A model generated the notes under the pieces. That model saw only the letters and a list, made by a program, of their open reading frames with translations, had not been told where the DNA came from and did not search any database. A stretch of DNA of 64,000 nt from Cantharellus purpuraceus (Eukaryota > Basidiomycota > Agaricomycetes > Cantharellales > Hydnaceae). The first letter of the stretch is position 1, and every line of letters starts with the position of its first letter. The translations under genes were made by a program, and so were the position numbers. The stretch covers positions 1,302,001-1,366,000 of the forward strand of contig JALBUN010000048.1 of the NCBI GenBank assembly GCA_025174535.1, given 5' to 3'. Shown piece by piece: positions 37,174 through 50,519 of this stretch.

Positions 37174-38316
37174 TCATGCATGGTTTGTCCTTCCCCACCA
37201 TAGAATGCCCTCATAAATTGAGAACATGACAGCCGCATTGGGCACGACTCGGAGCAAGTGGGCTGAGAGGCCGCCATATAGACGTTTTGTGCCTTCTTCC
37301 GCAATGACGAGCCGTAATGTCTGGTACAGACCCGTATACTTTTTAACACCGTTGACTGAAGGTTGCCGTAAACGTGTACGAATAACCTGATGTGAAAGCA
37401 GATTAGAAAAGAGCACTAGGGTGAGCGAGGGGGTACCTACTTCATGGGGGTATGTAATCAAACTGGCAACACATTTCGCTATTCCTGCGCTCCCTAGCAT
37501 CCCCAACCACTCTATTGCTCCCCCTCTTGATTCTGTATTTCGGGTCAATCGTTTTAACCTCTCGTACAAGGTCCACTGGATAGTCCCTTCGGTAACCCCA
37601 AGATAACTAGCACTGAGGCCCTTATAGAGTCCTCGCAGGCCATCTACCCGTATGACATCTTTTATGCACTCCCAACTATTTGTGTACGGGCGTGCTTGGG
37701 ATGCGCTAAGTTGCATGCGCGTTTTGATAACCCAGATTGGGTTCGTAGCGGAACCAGTTACTACTCCGGCCAATGCTGCAGCAGAGAGGTGCACCCAGGA
37801 GTTTTCCACACCCCCATTAAACTGGGTGGCAATTACCTCCTTGCCATTGCCATACGTGAAGAAATTGATGGAACGAGCGGGTACAACACCGACGAGAGTG
37901 GGCCCGAGACCCTTGAAAAGAGCTGGCACTCCCTCATATTGATAAATATTCCTATGATAAACATTAATAAAAGTCGATGGGAGTGTCCAAAAACACGCCT
38001 CACCGAAGAAGGTGTCCAGTTTCTACGAAATGATATAAAAGACCGCCAGACCTTTGGGCGACAATTTCGGCCGTCCCTTTGGCGTTGATAGCAACAGGAG
38101 CATCTCGGAACATGGACGACTGTAGCCGAGTTTTGACAACGTCGAACGGCGATGTGACAATCGCACCACACATCCCTCCCAACCTAGGTTCATTTTGAGC
38201 ACGCCTCCTGAGGCAGTGTAGTAATCCTCTCACCCTCCTGCAACGAAGTGCTGCCAGCTTTTAGCTGGAAGCCATGACGTCCTAGCCTGCGGGGCGGGGA
38301 GAGCTAAGTGCGTCAT
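37174..38316 (-). CDS. RIM2: Mitochondrial pyrimidine-nucleotide carrier, Rim2/SLC25A33-36 type
   Basis: Inner-membrane carrier exchanging pyrimidine nucleotides needed for mtDNA and RNA synthesis. The first exon starts at the ATG at 38316 (MTHLALPAPQARTSWLPAK), ends WQHFVAGG, and splices through a 52-nt intron to LGGMCGAIVTSPFDVVKTRLQ. The three carrier signatures are SPFDVVKTR, NPIWVIKTR and YPHEVIRTR. A Trp in the second and His-Glu in the third are the known fingerprint of the Rim2 branch. Between them lie PALFKGLGPTLVGVVPARSI, GLRGLYKGLSASYLGVTEG and LYGGLSAHLLRVVPNAAVMF. Four or five exons. It converges on the METTL2-like gene with a 244-bp gap. Confidence 0.9.
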
Positions 38317-38584
38317 CTGGGCTCGCTCTCGAGCCTCCATGTAGAAGACGACTGGAGACCAAGCTACACGCAGAATTTCTATTAGACGCCCAATTAACGT
38401 GCTGGGCGCTTATGGAACACCGTATCATATGCGACGCTGCGTGTGATTGACCGTCTTGACTTATACGCATGTACGTGAAGCTTTTGGAGATCGCACCAGA
38501 AACAGAAATTCATTGAAAACGAATACAACGATACATTGTATGAGCCACGAGAAAAATACGGTTTCGAAGACAATTGCAGATATA

Positions 38585-41500
38585 TCACAAACCCCTTGGT
38601 GGTAGCTCGCGCCATTTCCACCTTGTCACCTTCATAAACCAGTCTACTTTTGAATGTGCCTCATCGACGGGCCCCGGAGGATCTCCAACGATCTTACCCC
38701 GAGCAATGCGGATTCCATCTGGGACAAATAATAACTCGCCCTCTCCCAGATTACGCGCGATATCGGGAGACTGGGATGATACTTCTGCTGCACCAATGGA
38801 GGCGGTGGGAGCACTGGGCGGGGTGTCGTCATTGCTCTTATTATTGTTAGTAAGTGTGGGTTGTGGAGGCATCGAGGCAGCGCCATTCGTCTCTGGTGTC
38901 TCAACCTTATCGATCGACCGTGAGGTTGAATCTATTTCGGTGTGCAAGTTCGGTTTGGTCGAACGCGCTGAAGGTTCCTGGATGGCAGGCGTCACCGTGA
39001 TGGGATCTAGCTCTTTCGAGGGAACAGTTTTCTGAGCGACTCCATTCATGCTGGCGCCATCATCATACTGCTTTGCCTTCCGTGCGCCTTCGACAGAGTT
39101 CTTATTGACCGAATCCTCGTCTCTGGGATACAACGAGATCTTATATCGTCGACAACCAAGTCCCGTGTCGTTGACGTCCACTTCCTGCATACCATCCACT
39201 AAGAGAAGATATCGATCCACGTCATTTTCCAGTATCATCCCCTTGGAACTCAAACAGTCCAGTTTACCGTTAGGCTGAGGCGCGGGCATGAGATCCACGT
39301 CCATGTCCGTCTTGCGTCGCTTTCGCGGTCGACGTTCACGCTCATTCTCCGAAGAGCTCCCATCGCTAGAGCCAGGAAAGAGTATCTCTCGCACAATATC
39401 AGGATGAAACTTGAACCTGAGAATAACAAACTCAATTTGCCAATCAGAGCTCAAAGAAAGTGACAGACACCAACCCAATGTCGGCGCCAGCTCTACCCCA
39501 CATAAGACTACATGCTTGCATGGACTCTTCGGGGGCCTCTATGATAGGTTCAAGCACCACAGCGTTGGGCAGCCTTCGACGTCGCTTACGCCCAAGATCA
39601 GGCGCACCTGGACCGTCGTACAGAGTCATAAGCTCTAGCCGTCGTTCTGCATACTCAGCGAGTCGCGCTCGCCGATTGGGAATATGCAACGCATGCGCAG
39701 TTCTCCGCTGCAAGATCAGTAAGTATCGAATTCATCCGGAAAACTCGAGAACAAACGAACACATACTGGAATCCATTCCACTGATAGTATCTCGATGCCG
39801 CTCCCGTCATGCGGTACAGTCCAAGAACGACTCACGAGGTTCACACTTTCGTCTGTCCTCTCACGCTCTTTACCCTTTCTCTTACCACCCGACCGGGGAA
39901 CTCCCACACCTGCTACAGCATCCCCTGCCGCACTTGGACCTCCACACCACTCGCCTCTTTCACCCGCGCCATCCTTCCGCAGACGTACGCGCACCTTCAG
40001 ATCACGCCCTGGTCGCTGGTCCCTTTCCGAACACACCTCGGACCAGGTTACAAAGCCAGCGTGCAGCGCACAAAGCACAATTGGTGAGTCGTCCGTGTAA
40101 ACGCGACGCGTCGCACCATTCACAAGCCCACCACCCCAAAGCGCAAGTGGGTCCGGAATGCGAGTAGGTAGATGCGCACGAGGCACGAGCACCGTCGCCT
40201 CGACGTCGCGTTCGCGTTCCTTTTCATGACCTCCACGTCTACTTGATGCATCGTGTCTACCATTCAAGTGACCAGACGCATTTTGACTGTGGCTTTCCTT
40301 TCTTGCGTCTTCTGATTTAGGCTTGAGAGACACGTCCCTCTCTTCCTTCGGCGGGAAGAAATATGGGAAAGGAGTTTGGGGAAGGACAAAGGTACCAAGA
40401 TCGAATGGCGGTTGTGGGGCGGGTGGTGTAGGACTTCGTTGTTGGGAAGAAATAGACTGCGTATGAGTGATAACCCTCGTTGGCTGTGCTTGTGATTGGA
40501 CAACGTGAGGTGAAGTTTGCGGCGTTTGTGGCGGTTGAGGCTGCTGAAAAGAAGGCTGGTGAGGCGAAGGAGCATTTGGATGATGAGGATGATGAGGCAG
40601 CTGATGAGTTCCAGGACCGTTGAGACCCTGGGCATGCAGGGGGGAGGGACCAGAAGGTGGATGGTGGTGCTTCTGAGATGATGCATGATGTGGTGCGAGG
40701 GGGAGGGTTTGGGGCTGCACTGGCGGCTGAGGTTGTGATTGGGGGGGAACAGCCGGCATAAGAAAAGCGGGTGTCGACTTGGTGTGGCTATGTTGTTGTT
40801 GCGATTGAGTCGAGGTCGGAGTACGCTGGACGACCTGTGCGTGTGACGGGTGGAGTGGAAGCGTCGAGCTCGTGGCCGGCTGTCTCTCATCTAGTGCAGG
40901 ATGCTTTACTTGATGTGATCTCTCTCGTTCTCGTTCTCGTTCTCGCTCCCGATCCCTTTTCACCTTGTTGACGGCATCCCTGCTGTCCCTGAGACTCGCC
41001 TCGCGCGCTCTTCTGTCGCGTTCACGCTCTCTTCCCGTTTCTCTAGAATCTGCAACGCGATCTCGTTCCCTCTCGGACATGAATGGACTCTCGATAGGTG
41101 TGGCATTATCCCTGCGGCGCTGCGGTGGCTGGGTGTGATGTGGTGCAAGAGCGAGCGGAGGCGGAAGTGGCTGCGTCATGGGGCCATGTGGGTTAGGCGA
41201 GAAGGGCGTGTGGTGGCTGAAGTGACCGGGCATGAACGGATGGCTTGGAGGCGGCGAGTCGCGCTCCCGGTCACGATCCCGTTCGCGTTCTCTTTCGCGT
41301 TCGCGCTCGCGCTCACGCAACGAACCCATGATAGGCTCAGGAGCATTGTGAGGTTCGCGGCGGTGACCGGGATCACGATCTCTCGTCGACACCACGGCGA
41401 CAGGGGTGACTCTGCCCTGGTCTGAGGGATAGTGTGGAGGTGTTCCCGAGGCGGGTCCGATGGGGTAGTTTGACGGAGCTGGAAGCCTGTCGCGGTCGAC

Positions 41501-42004
41501 GCGGTCGAGTCTCTCCCTTTCGGGAGGCATTGGGAGGGGATACTTGACACGGGAGTCGTGCGGATAGTCATAAACATGGTGGTGTTGATGAGGGTGGTGG
41601 GGTGGCGGTGGAAGCATGGGAGGGGGTGGCGCGATGTGTGCCTGCTGGTGGTGTGGCGGGAAATGGAGAGGATGTTGACCAGTGTAGGAGACGTGACTAG
41701 AATGATGAGGCAAGGGAAGCATTCGGTCTCTATCTCGTTCTCGTTCTCGCTCTCTTTCTCTGTCTCTGTCTCTGTCTTCTCTGGGTCTCTCCCTCTCGCG
41801 GTCACGATTAGGTAGACGAGAGTCATATCTGCTCTCATCGAGCCCGATGATGGATGCCGGAGAGGGGAGGTGAGGATAATGGGGTGGTGGAAAATGGTGG
41901 TCATGTTGTTGGGGATGCTGTGGTGGTTGATGGTGGAGGGAGACATCGTTTCTGGTGCGGTGGTCATCGGAAGGAGCGTCGTGCAGAAGAGCAGCGACGT
42001 TCAT
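38585..42004 (-). CDS. Rxt3-like subunit of the Rpd3L histone deacetylase complex
   Basis: Transcriptional corepressor subunit. The long first exon is low complexity: His/Pro-rich, Gln-rich and with several Arg-Glu/Arg-Asp runs (for example RERERERERERDRDRERD near 41270-41340). The conserved Rxt3 domain begins at RIPDPLALWGGGLVNG and continues TRRVYTDDSPIVLCALHAGF, VTWSEVC, RDLKVRVRL and SRSWTVPHDGSGIEILSVEW. Later exons carry RRTAHALHIPNRRARLAEYAERR and RKRRRRLPNAVVLEP, then FKFHPDIVREILFPG. The C-terminus (to 38585) has RYKISLYPRD and ends WFMKVTRWKWRELPPRGL. The frame stays open upstream to 42073 but has no ATG there, so 42004 (MNVAALLHD) is used; a spliced upstream start is possible. Confidence 0.85.
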
Positions 42005-42626
42005 GGCGTCGTTGGGCACGTTGAGTAGCGCGGCGTCTGTCAATGTAAACGGTTGAAAAGCAGTGTCACTCAAACTTGATTGTCTGCCGGAGCATGCTTA
42101 TCCAATCAATCTCAGATCCGGGCTGCCAGTTCTTTTCAAACTCGGCCTCAAATCTTCGAGCCTTGCCAGGGCCTAAATTTAATCAAGATTACCGCAATCA
42201 CTCACAACTCACGATGCGCAGCTGAACGGTGTTCTATTGTCAGAGCTACCTGGCTCTGTGTGTGAGTCCATTCGGAATGATTTTTGTAGAGGTGCAGCAC
42301 ATTACAGTAACTAGGCATGAGATAGAGACATGTTGATGGTACCTATTGGCCAGCTAATAATTCAGCTAGAATAGAGCTGCCCACCAACATGTTTGTATAA
42401 TACTTGCACCTGTGGATTGAAATGTAACTGCATTTGGGACTGATCCTCTCAAGTTGACGTTGAATAACTTGACTGTTATAATTAGGTCGCTAGACCATAC
42501 ATGTGATGGCTTGTGCGGGCGCTCTGGGCGGAGACACAACATCAAGTCGGCCGTGCCACCTCCCATCCAGCAGCTCTACGGTTGCGTAGAACGTCGTTGA
42601 GGATCATTCAACATCCACACGCTTTC
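42005..42626. promoter_or_regulatory. Divergent promoter region between RXT3-like and RhoGEF genes
   Basis: About 620 bp between the chosen starts. No clear TATA box was found for either gene, and no other gene is visible. Confidence 0.3.
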
Positions 42627-45600
42627 ATGTCGCGAGCAAGACCAACTCTCTCCGATGAAGAAGATCTCAGCAAGCTATACAATGACGTTTTGGCTGGTTT
42701 TGCGTCGGAAGGTGGTCCCGATTTGACAAATTCACTCGGTCGTGCAAGATCGGATGGTCCTCCTGGCGAGACCAACATCAATTCCATCTACGCGTATTAT
42801 AGCGGGGACCCCGCCCGTAATGCGGAAACTGATTATATACCATCACGACCACCACCAAACGGGCCACAAGGGCGTTCTTCAGGTGCGTCAGATTACCAGC
42901 ACCTGTGAACTGCATTTTCACAGACTTGTCCATGGCAGTGAGGCATGAATCTCCAGCACCAGGCCCAGCTCGATCGGGGCTTTCACCAGCGCCCCCCAGG
43001 CCTCCAGGCCAACGTGCTCCGCGACCTCTTCCCAAGCCCCCTTCTGGACCAAACTCGCCCGGTGGAGCTGTCGCGGGTCCATCTACATCCACATCCCGAA
43101 TGTCAGACGCTCGTGCTTTTTATCTTGACGGGAAACGAGCACATGTGTCATCCCCGAGCGCAGATAATCGCTGGCCCCCATCAAAAGCAGCTGAGGGGTT
43201 TATCGACTCTCCACAATCGCTCTCAGGCACAGCACCTTCTGCTTTGCATGCACAGCCATACAAGTCCGAGTCCCTTTCCAACTTGCAACGTTATGCGGCG
43301 GCATCAAACGAAACTTCGACGCGCGACCCGTCTGCATACACTTCAGGCAATGTTTATCGTCCTCCGGGAGCTGCGTTGCCTAACCCGCCATCGGTTTCTA
43401 ATGGACGTTACGTCCAGCAATATTATTATGGATCATCACCCACCCATGCATCACCCTCCATGCCACTCTCCACGCAGATATCTCACGACTTTGATTTCGG
43501 GAACGAGAATGGGGAATATCGAGCAGCGGAGCCCAATGGTGCGTATAGCTCGTCCGATGACCCCTCTTTGAAGCCTGTCAAGTCGATGACTCGACCAGCT
43601 CTTGAACGCGGAGGGGGTTTTGAAGGGACTGGGTTTGATATTAATAGCTCTTCCGGAAGTTCTTTCAATGAAGACACGGTGATCGCTGCATCAAGTCCAC
43701 CGACCACGGTTGCACGCGGCGACTCCTTCTCGTCCTCTCTTTATTCGACCGCTTCAGCGTCACCTTCACAGAAACCCTCTGTTACTGTATCTCCTCAGGC
43801 ACCAGAAACCAGCTATGCCAGTTACGCGGAAACGTCACGTCCTGCCGAGTCCTCTCGCACCGCGCGACATCACGAGGAGATGCAACGCACGATCGCTAGC
43901 ATCAAGGCCCCACTCGAGCTCGACGACGACGACGACGACGACGATTTCGAAGACATTGATGAAGATCCTGACCGTTTCGTCATGCTATCTTTGTTGAGCC
44001 ATTTGGCGGTTCGACTTCGGGACAAAGTTCCTAGAGGTACTCATGTGAAAGGAAGCATTCCGTACGACCGAGCTTTCACCGGCAAAGACATTGTGGTGAG
44101 TTAATTTGAACGCTGAATTGCTACCTGCTTTAAGTCCACCCAACAGTCTACTATCCAATCTCAAATACAAAGAGAACTCCTTGTCAATCTAGGCATATCG
44201 ACAAATGACCGTCGAATTGCTCTAGGCGTTGCCCGAAGTCTTCAAAGCCAGTTGTTCTTCTATGAGGTGGAATGGGGAGGGCGTCAACTCCAGGATGGTG
44301 TTGAAGACGTATTCATGTTTCTTGATGACTCCGAAGGCATGTCAGGCGAGGTACCCGAACGAGAAGAACTACCAACCGGAGTTATCACGGTATTGACCAA
44401 GTGTTACTCCCTGAGTTGTACCGAGGGTGTGCCATGTTATGCCTACGGCTGTCCACGACGGGCGTCGGTGCGATTATTTTCTCTCATGTTTTTTTGGCAT
44501 TTCGTTCTGAGCTGGCAAATCAGAGTCGTGCCCTTCCACAAGAGCCCGCACCTGATCCGGCCGAGAAGCCAGTAAGTAGAAGCTCCTTAGTCAAGTTAGT
44601 GGCTGAGTTCGTGAAACCTTGCCCAGCCTGTCGACAGATGGATTGACACAGTCGACCCCAACATCCTGAAATCATTTCCCTCGAGCGAAATTAGGCGACA
44701 AACGTATGCTTTCTATTTACCTACTGATCATTATAAGCTCATATGGAAAACCTAAAGGGTTATCCGCAAGGTCATAGAGAAGGAGGAACAATACGTCCAA
44801 GATTTGGACACTATTGAATCTGTGAGTGAAGCATAGTATTTGTGTTGACATTTGTCTGATCAATTGTGAAGCTTTTCATTAAACGTCTCCGAAAGAATGA
44901 TCCAGAGGTCATACCCCCTCACGAGCTTGACGACTTCATTGACGCTGTATTTGGCAACGTTCTCGACCTGCGTGAGTGTAACCGTCGACTTCTGGAGACC
45001 ATGTATGTTCGCCAGAGAGAACAGGCCCCCATCATCCAAGTCATTGGCGATATTTTCCTAACAGCGGCAGTGGAATTCCGTTTGCCTTATCCAAACTACG
45101 TAGGACATTTACCCGTTGCAGAGAAAAGAATGAAAGACGAACTTGAGCACAATGCGGAGTTCCGTCGATTTGTGGAGGTTCGTCAAATTTACATCCCGGC
45201 TAATGTAGCTTTGATCTAACTGGCTCTTTATCCAGTTATGTGCTCGTCATCCGGATTCCCGTCGTTTTGATCTTAGACACTTCATCACGCGGCCGTCCGA
45301 ACATTTGCAGCGCTATCCTGTGCTTCTCGAAGCCATCTTCAAGGACACCACAGAGGGTAATCCGGATGCCGAGTTTCTGCAAGAGGCCATTCAATCAATC
45401 CGCAAGTTGTCTGGTGTGGCACATGTGAGAACGTTCCAGTCCGCCATGCTGCGTGGGCCCACAGCCAAATTGGAATGGCACGACCTAGTATCGGCCGAAG
45501 TTCGTGAAAGCATGAGCAGGCATGAGGTGGCTCGACAAGGGTGAGTAGCCTTTCATCTCAGGTTCTCTCATTGATAACTAATATGCATAGACAAATATTT

Positions 45601-48600
45601 GAGTTGATCAAAGGTGAAATGGAATATGTCAAGGATCTTGAAAACCTCGACTTGGCATGTCTCAGTTCATGCATATGTCGTCACTTTCACTGACTTGGCT
45701 TGTGTCTGACAGATATTCATTCAGCCTCTGAAGGCGATGAATCCACCGGTCATTCCCCGCGAAAGACTGCCTCAATTCATTGAAGAAGTGTTTTACAACT
45801 TCGCTGAGATCCACAGGCATCACCGACGAATGCTCGACCGGCTTCATGAGGTTCAACGTGAAGAACATCCTATCATTCACAGCATCACTGCCGCAATCTT
45901 TGATGCTGCACTCAACTGGCGAGACGCATATATGGATTTCATCCCCCATTATCCGATAGCCGCATATCGTGTAGATGATGAGATTGCAAACAATCTTGCA
46001 TTCAAGACATTTGTAGAGGTATAACATTAGTAATTCCACTGACATCGATTGGCCTCACTGACTACCGATAGCAATGCACTCGACACAGTGAATCTCGAAA
46101 ACTTGACATCAAGGCTTTTATATATCGGCCCATCCCGCGTCTTCTTCGATACGACCTGTTGTTGAAAGCAATCATGAATGCTTCTCCTTCTGACCATGAG
46201 GATAAGGATGCAATTCCCCAAGTCCTCGAGGTCATCAAGTCTCTTGGTAAAGACTCTGAGCCTGGTGTTGTCACTGCAAAACAAAAAGTCGAGTTATGGA
46301 AGTATAATTCAAACCTCGTTTTCAAGGCTGGTGAAACAGTCGTAAGCGAATTTATCCTGTGTTCTATGACCGCAGCCTCACTATGACTGCTAGGACATGG
46401 ACCTTTTGGATGAGACCCGAACTCTCGTTCATACCGGAAGGCTTCTTCGTCAACCTGAAACTGGATTTGAATGGAATGGTTGGAGCGAACTCTTTGTCCT
46501 GTTGTTCGACAATTATTGTAAGCTGCGATTGAGTGATCTTATTTTACTTTTCTCAAGCTGTTTTTCCAGTGGTTATGACGAAAACCAAGGACAAGGGCGA
46601 TGGTGTCATCAAATATCACGTCAACCGTCATGTGAGTACTTTTGTTCGCTGTCTATGAGGTCGGTGAAATCTTGAACTTGACGTTTCTTCATCAAGCCTA
46701 TTCCTTTGGATTTGCTGACGCTCGCAAATTTCACGGACCCACCTCAGCAACGTGGTACTGGACTTTTACGAGGTTTTCGGGGCGAAAGGCACGCAGATGG
46801 CGCTCCTCTAGGCCCTGTTCCTGCTGCGAACAACACTGAGACTCCGGTTGACTCTCGTACTGTATTCCCTTGCACCATCCATCATAACGGACGCTTGGGA
46901 GGTCTTTACACTCTCTACGCTGAGTCAGCACAGGCGCGCATAGAATGGAAAAATAAACTTGAAGAAGCTTTAGCTCTCCGCAAAGCAGTCACGGAAAATA
47001 ACAAGGTATGTTGTTCTCTATCGCAGAACGTACTTATATCGTCGCTGTAGGTCTTCGAAGTCGAGACTTTGAGCTCTGACACTTTCCTTGTCCCACCCTT
47101 ACAAGGTGCCTCAAGTGCGGTGTGGAACCAAGAAACAGTCCTGACAGGGAAGGTGACGTGCTCAGTGCCATTTTGTATGCGCCATTTTGTGGGTATTTCG
47201 ATGTCAAGCTAATACGTTTCCTACAGCCACCGCAGATGGTATGCGACTGGTCGCTATCGGATGTTCGGAAGGGGTATGGATAGGATTGCGACATGACTCA
47301 AAGTGTAAGGACTACATCCCTAACCTCGTGCGTATAAAGTTTATTGAATACCATCAGCTATGCGACGCGTGCTTCACTTAAAAATGGTGACACAATGTGC
47401 CATGTTGGAGGATTTCGGAATATTCCTTGTACTTGCTGACAAGGTCTGTCTGCGATAATTTGGATGTATGTCCATCCCTCAATCGTTTGCTTCAGTCGCT
47501 TTGGGCATATCACATTGAAGCACTTGTTCCCTCGTCCCCACCACGAGCAAATATGTCACGAGCGCCTCAGAAGTTAAGCAATCACAAAGATGTCCAATTC
47601 TTCAGCGTGGGAACCCTCAATGGTCGAACACTGCTTATTTATATGAAAAAGAAAGCAGTAAGTTTTTCATGTTAATATAGTCGCGTTCCAGCTGTAAAGC
47701 TCTCTATCAAAGCTTGACAGTGTCTTTCATGCCTTGGAACCCGTGGTTGGCAAGATTGCCGAGAAACCCAAAGCCCCTGGAACCTTTGGTCGGTCTCTAT
47801 TTGGTTCACAGCGCTCTGATTGGTTCAGGCCATATCGAGTAAGGCTAGCCATATCACCTGAGTGCATCTCACTAAGTTGATTTCAGGAATTCTTCCTTCC
47901 TTCCGAGGCTTTTGACCTCGTGTTCTTGAAGGGCAAAATCGCCGTGCTTTGCACCAAAGGCTTCGAGATCATGGAACTCACTGAGTACGCCACTTTGAAC
48001 CCGAGAATGAATAGTACTAATAGTGTGTCCAGTCTCAAGAGTGTAACTATTCCACAGAAGGACGACCCTCGCCTCGCACCACTAGCAAAGCGTTGTGAGA
48101 CAAGCCGTCCCCTAGGGATGTTCCGGTCTAGTGAGAATGAGTTCCTTCTCTGTTATGACGGTATGCTTGTGCTTTCCTTGTTTGAAGTTTAATGATTCAC
48201 GAGCATCTCAGAATTCGGCATATATGTGGATCGATATGGGGACCCTAGTCGACCGACAGGTCTCATTGAATGGGAAGGTACAGCCGAGCGTGCGGCCTGC
48301 CATCCACCATATGTCCTCCTGTTTGACTCACGTTTCATTGAAATCCGGCATATCGAGACCGGTCGGCTTGCCCAAATCATTCAAGGCACAGAAATTCGCT
48401 GCATTTGGGACGGACGCGGTAGCAGTGCCCCACAAGTTACTACTCCAGGTCCCAATGGATGGCAGGAAAGCCCGTCCCAAGAGGCTCGCGTGCATGCGGT
48501 CATGAAGGCACCCGAGCTGCCTCGAAGTCCTGGAGCTGCCAGATCTGCCGCAGTGGCTCAGCAAGTTGTAGAACTTGTGCCCACGATCCCCCTATTCCTC

Positions 48601-48702
48601 CCTGGTTCATTATCATCCCCTGCTGCTTCCACGACATACTTTGCCCAAGGTCCATCATCCCCTCCTCACTCCCCCCGAATAGCTTCTCAGCGTTGGAGGT
48701 AA
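42627..48702 (+). CDS. Rho1 guanine-nucleotide exchange factor with two tandem DH domains (DEP-DH-DH-PH-CNH)
   Basis: Rom2-like activator of Rho1 in cell-wall signalling. The start at 42627 (MSRARPTLSDEEDLSKLY) is followed by a Pro/Ser-rich region. A DEP domain follows an Asp run near 43920 (MLSLLSHLAVRLRDKVPRG, IPYDRAFTGKDIV). DH-1 (about 44690-45540) runs from WIDTVDPNILKSFP and IRKVIEKEEQYVQDLDTIE to HFITRPSEHLQRYPVLLEAI. DH-2 (about 45590-46350) repeats the pattern: IFELIKGEMEYVKDLENLDL to IYRPIPRLLRYDLLLKAIM. A PH domain follows (TLVHTGRLLRQPE, LFVLLFDNYLVMTK, FPCTIHHNGRLGGLYTLYA). The CNH domain (about 47200-48400) has GMRLVAIGCSEGVWIGLR, QCAMLEDFGIFLVLADKSLW, RTLLIYMKKKA and FEIMELTE. 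About 18 exons. Yeast Rom1/2 have one DH; two in tandem, without a PH between, is unusual. Confidence 0.9.
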
Positions 48703-50117
48703 AGACGCATGAAGATTTAATACATTCTTTCCTTGAGTTTATCATTTGTTCCCATGCTGCATGAAATGTACCGTTGTCATAATATTATTGCTGGGTCTGA
48801 TACGACATTTGGTGACATTGGTGAGCGCCGAATCACAATTTGACCGGCATGGTCTGACAAATAATAACGGATCAGGATTCGTTGCAGACATTGGCAACCT
48901 GGTCGATCGATCGATCAACATATCTATGTATACTACATACTCATAGTGACGCTACCTTCTTATTACAGCATGACTCTCGACGGTACCTATTCTCATGATA
49001 GAATGCAATTCATTCTTTAGCGAACGTTGAAATTTGCGTCCAGTTGACTTGCAGACTTTGATGCAAACGAAATTGTATTACCTCCAAAAGAACTCCTTGG
49101 ATCAAAGTTGCATCTGCAACTCAGAACACACCAAGATGATCCGTACGTGTATTTACTACGAAGGAAATTCCAATAATCAGGGACTCCGTCTTTGCTGCCC
49201 TCCGAGCCAACGGCCGCCGATGGAGATTCGACCGCTCGAGGACCGGTGAAGATCGTAACTTCTTCAGTTGATCTGCAAGCTTCAACACGGTTTTTAGACT
49301 TGATTCTTGGACAGGCTTCGTGAGAACCCTTAATGGCGTTCAATTAGAGCAGGAAACAGCTCGACTTGTAAGATGACTGACTGGTTAACGCCAGCTGCAA
49401 GGTATTCGTCCTGAGTCCCTCAGTCGTATATACCACATACCGACTGAGGTTACCCTGTAGTTGAGTGTAATGGTCGCAGACATGTCATGACTAATATTAA
49501 TGGAAGCACAACCCTGTGTTAGTATACAGAATACGTTGGACTGTTCCCCTTTTGAGAGCACCCCGTATTCTCCCCTGCAGCGGGATCGTCGTGGAGCTAA
49601 GCCACCTACAAGACATATAATTAGCATAATATGTCTGTGGGTAGCATGTACCTTGTTCCATAATTCTCTTTAAAGCAGAAGCAACATGAGATGAGAGCAA
49701 AGGCTGAAAACCTACATAGCCATCGTCTGGTTTGTGCAAACCGTCTGAAGACATAAAAGTAATGTTCGGTCAGGAGCGACTCCCTCGCTATCAGAGGATC
49801 GAAATGCCGCCACATTGACCACATTACTTAAATGAAGGCTAATCTGGCTAAGACTTAGCCTGAATGAGGAACTTGGCTGTGTCAGAAGCGGCGGCACTTC
49901 CTTGCGGCCCTAAAGCTGGCTAATGCTCAGGTATAAAACAAAACAAACAAACAAGATATGATCATAATTATTGCTTTGTGCAGATATAAAGTTTTCGCAG
50001 TGTTAGTGGGGGAGAGAGATCTCATATTCGAGTGCGTCCGGGATCACGTGACTCTATCACGTGATTTGCTCAACATGACTTGACAAGAGCAGAGGTGGAA
50101 AATATTTCAATCAGCCC
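48703..50117. other. Intergenic region bordering the transposon cluster
   Basis: No recognised coding sequence. Several short minus-strand frames match no family. It marks the transition from genes to the repeat-rich block. Confidence 0.4.
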
Positions 50118-50519
50118 TGTTGGGACGCTCGTGGTGAGATTCTCACATGTGAGACAGGCAGAGTTGTGATGACTCGGCCCAGCCTAAACACATAGCTCAT
50201 TCATCAATCATACAGCTCCTTGTGGAGCTGTTCAGACAAATCTATATCCATATGATTGTCCTGATCATATGGTTCCAGAGAGGGATGACTTAATAATAAG
50301 GAAATGGTGCTAGACAAGAACTCAGTGAATAGAAGATTCACTCAGAGGTTAACATTAAGCAACACCTAGACAAGAACTAAGTTATTGTCAATAGACTATA
50401 ACATGGGCAAGAAACTTGTGCTCACTTCTATTCACTGAGGTGTTGCAGTCACACAGTGTGACTATACAGTAGCAGTTGATCATGTGCATTCCAGCTTGCC
50501 ATGCAATTCCCTCAACACT
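50118..50519 (-). mobile_element. Putative 3' LTR of a Ty1/copia element
   Basis: On the minus strand it begins TGTTGAGGGAATTG directly after a polypurine tract (TTGAGGGGGAG) and ends CGTCCCAACA. This gives short inverted TGTTG/CAACA ends. The left limit is inferred from that end match only. Confidence 0.6.

Noticed and set aside
39460..40167. 235-codon plus-strand frame
   Set aside because: Antisense to conserved Rxt3 exons; no domain of its own.
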